A stretch of 64,000 nt of DNA from JBGPLJ01 sp963826145 (lineage in GTDB: Bacteria > Pseudomonadota > Gammaproteobacteria > Steroidobacterales > Steroidobacteraceae), in contig CAWGVW010000001.1 in assembly GCA_963826145.1 (NCBI GenBank), positions 310,001-374,000 on the forward strand, written 5' to 3'. Positions 37,712-45,167 of the stretch are shown one piece after another. The translations under genes were made by a program, and so were the position numbers. The notes beneath the pieces are model-generated. The model saw only the letters and a list, made by a program, of their open reading frames with translations, was not told where the DNA came from and ran no database searches. Within the stretch, counting starts at the first letter, position 1. Each line of letters opens with the position of its first letter.

Positions 37712-38849
37712 CGGCAACGCCCGTTGCCTGATTGGCAACGACGATCGGGGTGGCGCGGGCGCGAAGCTCGGGCTGCGACGGGCCGCCGGTGCGCAGCGTG
37801 AAATCAGTGGCGCGCTGATCATTCAGCACCTGCATCAGGAGCTGCATGAGCTGCGCGCGCTCCTCGGCGCCGGCAAGCTCCACGAAGGATTTCCCGACCA
37901 TCGCCTGCACGCTCAGGTCACCGATCGCGCGGCTCGCCGAGCGGATCGTCAGAATTGCGTCGAGCTGCAGCAGCGCCTCGGGCACGGTCGCCGCCATCGC
38001 CTGGAGCACCGCCTGGCACGAGCGTAGAGCGTCCTCCGCCGCACGGCGCGGATTGATGTCCATGCAGGTGCCCACCATCTTGAGCGCACGGCCCGATTCA
38101 TCGCGCGCGACCACGCGCCCGCGCTCGCGGATCCATTGCCACGCGCCATTGGCGTCGAGGATGCGGTACTCCGCTTCATAGAAGGAGTTGATGCCCGCGA
38201 CATGGTTCGAGAAAGCATCACGCGCCGCGGCAATATCGTCGGGGTGGATGCGCGAGTCCCAGCGGTCGACGTGATCGTTGCCGTCGCAGGGATCGAGGCC
38301 GAGTGCCTCGCACCAGTTGTTGAGCCAGACGGTCTTGTCCGTGTCGAAGTCGAGTTCCCAGAAACCGATCTGCGTCGCCCACATGGTGGTGTTGAGGCGG
38401 ATTTCCGAATCGCGCAGCGCGATCTCGCCCTGCTTGCGCGCCGTGATGTCGCGGCCGATGAGGACGATGCCGCTCACGGCCGGGTCGTCCAGGAGATTGC
38501 GCGTCACCGACTCGATCCAGCGGTAACCGCCGGCCGCCGTCGCGATCCGGTACGCGACAGGCGGCAACAAGGTGCTGGCGCCGACACGGATGAGCTCGGC
38601 GAGGTGTGCTTCAAGCGTTTCGCGATCGTCGGGATGGGTGATGTCGAGCAGGCGCCGCGCCAGATGCTCGTGCGGGCGACCGCCCAGGATCGTCGCGGTC
38701 GCTCCGCCCATGAAGATGATGATGCCGTGCCGGTCGGTCACCGTGACAATGTCATGCAGATGCGCGGCCGCCGCCCGATAGAAAGCCTCATCGGCGTTTG
38801 CGTGGCCCTGCAGGAAGGCGCTTCCGGCTGAATTGCGACGCGGGCTCAT
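37680..38849 (-). CDS. Triple-PAS-domain sensor protein without output domain
   Basis: 389 residues made of PAS modules only. PAS1 (about residues 20-140) has VTVTDRHGIIIFMGGATATILG and ITHPDDRETLEAHL. PAS2 (about 150-270) has TQIGFWELDFDTDKTVWLNN and RIHPDDIAAARDAFS, with the PAC ending GRALKMVGTCMDINPRR. PAS3 (about 285-389) is VPEALLQLDAILTIRSAS onward. There is no kinase, GGDEF, EAL or HTH domain, so it may relay a signal by binding a partner. Start at 38849 gives MSPRRNS. It lies upstream of and divergent from glnK. Confidence 0.85.
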   Translation of the reverse strand: MSPRRNSAGSAFLQGHANADEAFYRAAAAHLHDIVTVTDRHGIIIFMGGATATILGGRPHEHLARRLLDITHPDDRETLEAHLAELIRVGASTLLPPVAYRIATAAGGYRWIESVTRNLLDDPAVSGIVLIGRDITARKQGEIALRDSEIRLNTTMWATQIGFWELDFDTDKTVWLNNWCEALGLDPCDGNDHVDRWDSRIHPDDIAAARDAFSNHVAGINSFYEAEYRILDANGAWQWIRERGRVVARDESGRALKMVGTCMDINPRRAAEDALRSCQAVLQAMAATVPEALLQLDAILTIRSASRAIGDLSVQAMVGKSFVELAGAEERAQLMQLLMQVLNDQRATDFTLRTGGPSQPELRARATPIVVANQATGVAVSVFPARQGV

Positions 38850-38960
38850 GTTCAACGACGTTCCTGGATGACCGAAACCCAATCACCCTCAGTGGGTTAG
38901 CGGCACGAGAGCTGAAAAGCTGATGCTGCGGTCCATCGCCGTGCATCGAAGCTGTGCAGC

Positions 38961-38977
38961 TGCCTCTTTCTGGTGCA
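38961..38977 (+). promoter_or_regulatory. Candidate NtrC binding site upstream of glnK
   Basis: TGCCTC-N5-GGTGCA: the right half is a perfect NtrC half-site and the left half matches TGCACC at four of six positions. It lies about 100 bases upstream of the predicted sigma-54-dependent start, a normal enhancer distance. Confidence 0.45.
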
Positions 38978-39040
38978 GGAAGCTCGCGCCCAGTCCGGCA
39001 AATCCTTCTAACCCGCTGATTCGTCAATCGGGGCTGCCGC

Positions 39041-39056
39041 TGGTACGGCACATGCA
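39041..39056 (+). promoter_or_regulatory. Sigma-54 (RpoN) promoter of glnK-amtB
   Basis: TGGTACGGCACATGCA has the invariant GG-N10-GC spacing of -24/-12 promoters and is close to TGGCAC-N5-TTGCA. It is 55 bases upstream of the glnK ATG. glnK-amtB operons are classically transcribed by RpoN with NtrC under nitrogen limitation. Confidence 0.75.
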
Positions 39057-39111
39057 TTCGGTCTCCCGTCCACAGAAAACGCACCCATGCGTCTGGACGG
39101 AGTTGAATGCA

Positions 39112-39450
39112 ATGAAACTTATCACCGCAATCATCAAGCCCTACAAACTCGACGACGTCCGCCAGGCCATTGCCGACATCGGCGTGCGCGGCGTCACCGT
39201 GACCGAGGTGAAAGGCTTCGGGCGTCAGCGCGGCCATACGGAGCTCTACCGTGGGGCCGAATACCAGGTCGACTTCGTGCCCAAAACGAAGATCGAGCTC
39301 GCAGTCGATGACGCCATCGTCGAGCAGGTCATCGAAGCAATCTGCAACATCGCGCGCACCGGCAAGATCGGCGACGGCAAGGTCTTCGTCGCGCCGCTCG
39401 ATTCCGCCATCCGCATCCGCACCGGTGAAACCGGCACCGAAGCGCTGTAA
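39112..39450 (+). CDS. glnK: Nitrogen regulatory protein PII
   Basis: 112 residues, standard PII length. It begins MKLITAIIKPYKLDDVRQAI. The T-loop is GRQRGHTELYRGAEYQVDF, with Tyr51 as the expected uridylylation site. The ATP-binding B-loop TGKIGDGKVFV and C-terminal IRIRTGE follow. It senses 2-oxoglutarate and ATP/ADP, and blocks AmtB when nitrogen is plentiful. Placement before amtB and the RpoN-type promoter make glnK the better name than glnB. The ATG at 39112 follows a GGAG site. Confidence 0.97.
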   Translation: MKLITAIIKPYKLDDVRQAIADIGVRGVTVTEVKGFGRQRGHTELYRGAEYQVDFVPKTKIELAVDDAIVEQVIEAICNIARTGKIGDGKVFVAPLDSAIRIRTGETGTEAL

Positions 39451-39469
39451 TCACGAGGAGCCCATCACG

Positions 39470-40900
39470 ATGAGTCCAACCAAACACAACACCGGCCTGG
39501 CGGGGGCGACGGGGAAGAGCCTGCTGGCGCTGGCGCTCGTGCTGCTGCCGGTATTCGCCCTGGCGGACGCGGCGGCGCCCGTACCGAACAAGGGCGACAC
39601 GTCCTGGATGCTGACTTCGACCGTGCTCGTCATCCTCATGACGATCCCGGGCCTCGCGCTCTTCTACGGCGGCATGGTGCGATCGAAGAACGTGCTGTCA
39701 CTTCTGATGCAGGTGCTGATCATCTTCTGCATGTGCGCCGTGCTGTGGGCGCTTTATGGCTACAGCATCGCGTTCACGCAAGGGCACGGGAGCCTCGGCG
39801 CGTTCTTCGGCAGCTTCGACCGCGTCTTCCTGAAGGGCCTGACGCCTGACTCGAACGCGGCGACCTTCAGCAAGGGTGTCGTGATTCCGGAATACGCATA
39901 CTTCGTGTTCCAGCTCACCTTCGCCGCAATCACGCCCTGCCTGATCGTCGGCGCGATCGCCGAACGCGTGAAATTCTCGGCGGTGCTCCTCTTCATCGCG
40001 CTCTGGTTCACCTTTGCCTATCTGCCGGTCGCGCACATGGTCTGGTTCTGGGCCGGACCCGACGCCTACACCAGCGCCGACGCTGGCGCGGCCGCAACTG
40101 CGGGAGCGGGGTGGCTGTTCCAGAAAGGAGCGGTCGACTTCGCCGGCGGTACGGTTGTGCACATCAATTCGGGAATCGCGGGACTTGTCGGCGCGTTGCT
40201 CGTCGGCAAGCGCATCGGGTACGGCCAGACGTCCATGCCGCCGCACAACCTGCCACTTGTCCTGATCGGCGCGACGCTCCTGTGGGTGGGTTGGTTCGGC
40301 TTCAACGTCGGATCGAATCTCGAGGCCACGGGCTTTGCGGGCATGGTGTTCGCCAACACGCTGCTCGCCACGGCCATTGCGACTCTCGTCTGGTCCGCTT
40401 TGGAATGGATCGCGCGGGGCACCCCAACGGTTCTCGGCGGCGCATCCGGCGCAGTCGCGGGCCTCGTTGCGATCACTCCGGCCTGCGGATTCGTCGGACC
40501 GATGGGATCTCTCGCGGTCGGTACAGCCGCGGCGATCGTCTGCTTCTTCGCGGTCACGAAGCTCAAGAACTGGCTGAAGTATGACGATTCGCTCGACGTC
40601 TTCGGCGTCCACTGTCTCGGCGGTATCACGGGCGCGGTCCTCACCGGCGTGTTCGTCAGTCCGGCGCTGGGTGGAACGGCCGTTTACGACTATGTTGCGA
40701 ACGCTCCGGGCGCCTACGACATGTGGACGCAAGTGAAGTCGCAATTGTGGGCGGTTGGCACGACGCTCGTCTGGTCCGGTGTCGTCGCCGCGATCGCTTA
40801 CAAGATCGTCGACGTGACGATCGGCCTGCGCGTAGCGGAAGAAGCCGAACGCGAAGGCCTCGACACGGTCGAGCACGGCGAACGCGCCTACCAGGACTAG
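39470..40900 (+). CDS. amtB: Ammonium transporter
   Basis: 476 residues: cleavable signal peptide (SLLALALVLLPVFALADA) then about 11 membrane helices. Landmarks are GLALFYGGMVRSKNVLSLLMQ, the pore His in GGTVVHINSGIAGLVGA, and the second pore His in DVFGVHCLGGITGAVL. It conducts ammonium/ammonia across the inner membrane and is gated by the GlnK trimer at the cytoplasmic face. GAGGAG sits nine bases ahead of the ATG, 19 bases after glnK. A strong terminator ends the operon. Confidence 0.96.
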   Translation: MSPTKHNTGLAGATGKSLLALALVLLPVFALADAAAPVPNKGDTSWMLTSTVLVILMTIPGLALFYGGMVRSKNVLSLLMQVLIIFCMCAVLWALYGYSIAFTQGHGSLGAFFGSFDRVFLKGLTPDSNAATFSKGVVIPEYAYFVFQLTFAAITPCLIVGAIAERVKFSAVLLFIALWFTFAYLPVAHMVWFWAGPDAYTSADAGAAATAGAGWLFQKGAVDFAGGTVVHINSGIAGLVGALLVGKRIGYGQTSMPPHNLPLVLIGATLLWVGWFGFNVGSNLEATGFAGMVFANTLLATAIATLVWSALEWIARGTPTVLGGASGAVAGLVAITPACGFVGPMGSLAVGTAAAIVCFFAVTKLKNWLKYDDSLDVFGVHCLGGITGAVLTGVFVSPALGGTAVYDYVANAPGAYDMWTQVKSQLWAVGTTLVWSGVVAAIAYKIVDVTIGLRVAEEAEREGLDTVEHGERAYQD

Positions 40901-40927
40901 CTCCCCGGCGATCATTCGTCCGATCAA

Positions 40928-40964
40928 CCCTCTCCCCGCAGTCGCGGGGGGAGGGTTTCTTTTT
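40928..40964 (+). terminator. Rho-independent terminator of glnK-amtB
   Basis: A 12-bp G/C stem (40928-40939 with 40944-40955, one G-T pair) around the loop AGTC, followed by TTTCTTTTT. It lies 27 bases after the amtB stop and isolates the operon from the TetR-Rieske fusion gene. Confidence 0.9.
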
Positions 40965-40990
40965 CCCCAGAGCCCTTTCTGAATCATTAG

Positions 40991-41003
40991 GTTACAGTGT
41001 AAC
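40991..41003. promoter_or_regulatory. Candidate operator upstream of the TetR-Rieske fusion gene
   Basis: GTTACAGTGTAAC is a perfect 5+3+5 palindrome in the A/T-rich gap, about 30 bases upstream of the -35 element. A second short palindrome, AGTTAACT (41038-41045), lies between -35 and -10. Either could bind the TetR part of the fusion protein for autoregulation. Confidence 0.4.
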
Positions 41004-41033
41004 TAAATGATCGTTCTAAGCGCTAAATGGCCG

Positions 41034-41062
41034 TTGAGTTAACTGGCTGGCCGCCCTAGAAT
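41034..41062 (+). promoter_or_regulatory. Sigma-70-type promoter of the TetR-Rieske fusion gene
   Basis: TTGAGT (41034-41039) and TAGAAT (41057-41062) are separated by exactly 17 bases. Predicted transcription starts near 41069, and an AAGGGGA ribosome site (41077-41083) precedes the ATG at 41092 by eight bases. The gene thus has its own promoter. Confidence 0.6.
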
Positions 41063-41091
41063 GCCTTCGAGAAATCAAGGGGACCCGCGTC

Positions 41092-42936
41092 ATGGCAGCC
41101 AATCTCGAACCAACCACCGCCCTGCGGCCGAGCGGCTCGAAGCTGGACCTCATCAACGGCGCGGTCGACGCGATCTCGCGCCATGGCCTGTCGGCGCTGA
41201 CGTCCGCCAAGATTGCGAGCGCGGCCGGCCACACCGCCGCTTCCATCAACTTTCACTTCGGCAGCCAGGAAGCCTTGCTGCTCGCGACGCTGCGCGAATT
41301 GTCGGAGGAGTTCGCCGAGGTCATGGAAGTGGCGCTCGCTGCGGCCAGTGACGATCCTTTGCGGAGCTTGCTCGCGGTCGTCGATGCGAGCCTCGATCGC
41401 AGAGTCAGCGAATCGCGGAAGGTCGCCGTGTGGTACGCGTTTCTGGCGGAGTCGAATGCGCGCGGCGACTATCAGCGGATCTGCGGCGATCGCGACCAGT
41501 CGTACTGCCAGACGGTGACGGCGCTGTGCCGGAAGTTGATCGCGGCGCGCGGCGTGCAGGGCTGGCCCGATGCGGGTGCAGTGTCACTCGGGCTCACGGG
41601 CCTCATCGACCAGTTATGGCAGAGCATCCTCTTCGAAGGCGACGCCTTCGATCGCGACGCGGCGAAGCGGCAGTGCCGCGCGTATCTCTGCAGCGTTTTC
41701 CCCTGGCTCGCCGACCGCATCCAGGATGCTGCTCCGGCGCGGGCGAAGGTCGGGGCTGCGCAGACGGTGGTCGAGACGGACCCGGGGTTGCGATACACGT
41801 TGCCGGCCTGGGTCTATCACAGCGAGGAATTCCACGCGCTTGAGAAGGACAAGCTCTTCATGCCGTCCTGGCAGATCGTCTGCCATGTGAGCGAACTTCC
41901 GAAGGCCGGCGACTATGTCGCGTTCGAATTCTTCGGTCAGCGCGGCTTCGTCATTCGCGACGAGCAGGGAACGCTGCGCGCCTTTCACAACGTCTGCTCG
42001 CACCGCGCGCATGCGGTGGTCGGCGGCGAACGCGGGACCTGCGCGAAGTTTCTGACCTGCGCGTATCACGGCTGGACCTACCACCTGGACGGGCGCAACC
42101 GCAGCGTCAGCGCACCCGACACTTTTCCGAAATTCGATCGCTCGAAGTTCGGCTTGAAGCCGATCGAGCTGGAAGCGTTCATGGGCTTCGTCTATGTGCG
42201 CTTCCGTTCTGGCGAGCCGAGCGTCGCGGAGCGCATGGCGCCGCACGCGGCGGAGCTCGCGCACTACCGGATCGAGGAAATGGTGCCGCTCGATGAGCTC
42301 TGGGTGCACGAGGTCGACATCGACTGGAAGAACCTCGTCGAGAACTACGTCGAGGACTATCACTTTCCGATGGGCCACCCGGGGCTTTCGGCGCTGATGG
42401 AGTCGAAGTACGACCGCGAGGTCTATCCCGCGGGCACGATGCGCCTGAGCCACCGGATGCGTGAGAAACCCCTGAAGTCGTGGAGCGCCGAGCGCTACGC
42501 GAGATTCCTGCCGACCATCGAGCATCTGCCCGAGGACATGCGCCGCCGCTGGACCTATTTCGGGCTCTTTCCGAATGTCTTCTTCGACATCTATCCGGAA
42601 TGGCTCGACTACTTCCAGGTGCTGCCGCTCGGCCCGGGCCGCATCCGCATCCGGGCGCGTTCCTTCGGTTTCAAGGATGATCGCCGTGAAATGCGCGCCG
42701 CGCGGTTCCTGTGCGCGCGACTGAACGTGCGCGTACAGCTCGAGGACGAGGTGCTCACAAGCTCGGTGCAGCAGGGCTTGTCATCGGGCGCGTACACACG
42801 GGGCATCCTTTCGGACAAGGAAATCGTGCTCGCGGGATTCCAGGACTGGATACGTGCGCGCGTGCCGGTGACGCAGCTCACGCAAGCGCCCGCGCCCGGA
42901 TCGGTTGCGGCCCGCAACGCGGAGCTCGAGAGCTAG
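41092..42936 (+). CDS. TetR/BetI-like regulator fused to a Rieske oxygenase alpha subunit
   Basis: 614 residues, two complete modules. Residues about 15-210 are a TetR regulator: SKLDLINGAVDAISRHGLSA, the HTH IASAAGHTAASINFHFGSQEAL, and a BetI-like ligand domain (VAVWYAFLAESNARGDYQRI). Residues about 235-590 are a Rieske non-heme-iron oxygenase: LPAWVYHSEEFHALEKDKLF opening; Cys302, His304, Cys323, His326 for the 2Fe-2S cluster (VCSHRAHAVV, LTCAYHGWTY); bridging Glu421 and iron ligands His424 and His429 (ENYVEDYHFPMGHP); likely third ligand Asp552 (QLEDEVLTSSVQQGL). No key residue is missing on either side. The linker (about 211-234) has no stop in any of the three frames, so a simple indel did not create the fusion. 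It has its own promoter and is convergent with the island operon. Confidence 0.93.
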   Translation: MAANLEPTTALRPSGSKLDLINGAVDAISRHGLSALTSAKIASAAGHTAASINFHFGSQEALLLATLRELSEEFAEVMEVALAAASDDPLRSLLAVVDASLDRRVSESRKVAVWYAFLAESNARGDYQRICGDRDQSYCQTVTALCRKLIAARGVQGWPDAGAVSLGLTGLIDQLWQSILFEGDAFDRDAAKRQCRAYLCSVFPWLADRIQDAAPARAKVGAAQTVVETDPGLRYTLPAWVYHSEEFHALEKDKLFMPSWQIVCHVSELPKAGDYVAFEFFGQRGFVIRDEQGTLRAFHNVCSHRAHAVVGGERGTCAKFLTCAYHGWTYHLDGRNRSVSAPDTFPKFDRSKFGLKPIELEAFMGFVYVRFRSGEPSVAERMAPHAAELAHYRIEEMVPLDELWVHEVDIDWKNLVENYVEDYHFPMGHPGLSALMESKYDREVYPAGTMRLSHRMREKPLKSWSAERYARFLPTIEHLPEDMRRRWTYFGLFPNVFFDIYPEWLDYFQVLPLGPGRIRIRARSFGFKDDRREMRAARFLCARLNVRVQLEDEVLTSSVQQGLSSGAYTRGILSDKEIVLAGFQDWIRARVPVTQLTQAPAPGSVAARNAELES

Positions 42937-42949
42937 CGCGGGCGCGCGT

Positions 42950-44330
42950 TCAGATCGCGCGCAGATACCACTCGTAGTCGCGATCGCTGATTTGCGCGTG
43001 GAAGCGGTCGCATTCCTCGCGGCGGCAGCTCGCGAACAATTCGTGATAGTGCTTGCCGAGGTAATGCGGCAGCACTTTTCCTTTCTCGAACGCATCAAGC
43101 GCCGCTTCCCAGCGCAGCGGCAGCGTGATCTTTTCCTCGATGACCTCGCCCGGCTGAACCATCGGACCCGGATCGCGAGCGATGCGTAATCCCGTGGTGG
43201 ATGCCCGCGAGGATCGCGGCCATCACGAGATAGGGATTCCCGTCCGCGCCGCCCGGCCGATGCTCGACGCGCGTATCTTCGCGCCCGGACAACGGGATGC
43301 GCAGCGCTACGCCGCGATGGTTGACCCCCCAGTTCGGCGTGAGCGGCACGAACAGGCCCGGGCGGTAGCGCCGATACGAGTTGGCCGTCGGCGCGAAGAT
43401 CGCCATCGATTCACCCATCGTGGCTGCAAGGCCGCCGATGGCATGACGCAGTGTGTCGGAGAAAGGCTGATCGGGGCTTGCACCGGCGAAAACGTTGCGG
43501 CCGGATTTGTCGATGAGGCTCACATGCACGTGCAGGCTGCACCCGGCCGACGCTTCGAAAGGTTTCGCCATGAAACTCGCGCCGAGGCCGTGCCGTCGCG
43601 CGACCGCCTTGACGGCGCGCTTGAGAAGCGCCGCGTGATCGCAGGCGAGTTCTGCGCTCGCCACGTGATGCAGATTCACTTCGAACTGGCCGGGCGAGAA
43701 TTCCTTGAGCGTTGCGCCGGCGGGTATGTTCTGCGCGGCGCAGACCGAGAAGACCTCGGCGAGAAAGGGATCCGCATCCTCGACGTCTTCCATGCTGCCG
43801 TACTGGGGGCCGTCCTGCCGCTGGCGGGTTCCGGGAATGAGCCCGACCTTGGGCGACGGGCGATCGGCCTCCGACTCGAGCAGATAGAACTCGAGTTCGG
43901 TCGCCGTGACGGCCGTGAGTCCCATGTCCTGCAAAGGGCGCGCGGCGTTTCTGAGGACCTGGCGCGGATCCGCGAAATGAGGTTCGCCGTTTGCGTGCGC
44001 CATCGTCATCAGCACCTGCGCGGTTGGTACTTGCGCCCAGGGCACCGGTGCCAGGGACCCGGGTACAGCGGAGGAGATGGCGTCGGGATCGCCATCGCGT
44101 CCGCCATTGACGATGCGTTCGAAGGTCTGGCCCTTGCTGTCGAGGAGCACGGTCGCGCCGCAGAAGTTGACGCCCGCCTCGAATGGCTTCGCGAATTCGT
44201 CGCGGCTGACGCGCTTGCCCCGCAGGATCCCCAGCATGTCCGGCTGCAGGAGTTCCAGCTGCTGTGTGTCCGGAAAGCGTTCGAGAAATGCCTGCAGTTC
44301 CTGGGGCGCGCGCTTCGAGTCTTTGCTCAT
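42950..44330 (-). pseudogene. Glutamine synthetase family (PuuA-like gamma-glutamylamine ligase), frameshifted near the C-terminus
   Basis: About 459 residues when joined. N-terminal beta-grasp part QLELLQPDMLGILRGKRVSR; the catalytic domain has TATELEFYLLES (metal-binding Glu), GQFEVNLHH, AGCSLHVHVSLID (metal His), and RPGLFVPLTPNWGVNHRGVALRIP with substrate-site Arg. After LAGIHHGITHR the frame slips at about 43174-43182; removing one base gives DPGPMVQPGEVIEEKITLPL and an intact end YEWYLRAI. GS homologues with this short N-terminus ligate glutamate to amines, as PuuA does with putrescine. Last gene of the minus-strand operon, four-base overlap with the enoyl-CoA hydratase gene. Probably functional; the break looks like an assembly insertion. 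Confidence 0.85.
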
Positions 44331-45165
44331 GAGGTCTTTCCCGTCGTTGGTCCGGCCGCGCGAGCACTGCGCCAGGCAATGGCGGCCTTCGCTCCGTCGC
44401 GCTTGAGGATCGCATTGAATTCGCGCGATTCGGCGGTCTCGGAGGTCTCGATGAGGACATCGAGCTCGAGTGCTTGCTTGAGCGCGGCCCGCATTCCCGC
44501 AATGTCGAGGCTGCGATTGATCGCGAGCTTGGTCAGTTTCACGGCCTGCGTGTCGTTCGCCGCGACGCGTTCGGCTAGCGCCAGGGTTTCTTCGAGCGCG
44601 CGGCCGGTCGGCACGACGCGGTTGACAAGGCCCATGCCGAGCGCATCGTTCGCGGTGACCCGATCGTCGCCCGAAAGCAGCAGGTACTTCGCGCGCTTCG
44701 GGCCAGCGAGCCACGGTGCGAGCATCGCGACGATGCCGCTTCCGAAGCGCACCTCGGGCGCACCGAAGAAGCATTCCTCGGAAGCAATCGTCAGATCGCA
44801 GGCAACCGCGAGTTCCATGGCACTGCCGATGCAGTAGCCGTGCACCGCCGCGAGCGTCGGCTTCGGGCAGTCCCAGAAGCGCATGATGATGTTGAAGTCG
44901 CTGTGCAGGGCGCGGCGCACGTCCGCGGGGTCGGGCTTGCCTTCGGCGGTGTCGACTCCCATGTCGAGATCGAAGCCGGCGGAGAATGCGCGCCCGGCGC
45001 CAGCGATCACGATCGCGCGCACGGCATCGTCGGCTTCCGCGGCGTCGAGGGCGCGGCCAAGCTCGACGATCATCGGCTGGTTGACGGCGTTCAGCTTCTC
45101 CGGCCGGTTGAGCGTCAGCACGGCGAGCGCGCCGCGGCGCTCACTCGGATGAGTTCGCTCGTCAT
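44327..45165 (-). CDS. Enoyl-CoA hydratase/isomerase family protein, frameshift near the N-terminus
   Basis: About 278 residues. From VLTLNRPEKLNAVNQPM the crotonase fold is clear: AGAGRAFSAGFDLDMG (oxyanion hole), VHGYCIGSAMELAVACDL (second oxyanion strand), and ECFFGAPEVRFGSGIVAML. The family's catalytic Glu positions are less certain, so hydratase, isomerase or hydrolase activity is open. The best start is ATG 45163-45165, two bases after the aldehyde dehydrogenase stop. It reads MTSELIRV and must then shift by one base near 45140-45143 to continue ERRGALAVL. It belongs to the CoA-dependent end of the island pathway, with the acyl-CoA synthetase and acyl-CoA dehydrogenase. Confidence 0.85.
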
Positions 45166-45167
45166 CT

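Noticed and set aside
41700..41800. The possibility that the TetR-Rieske fusion is an artefact of a single-base error
   Set aside because: No stop codon is present in any frame through the linker, so an indel there would not separate two genes. A lost stop by point mutation remains possible and needs raw reads.
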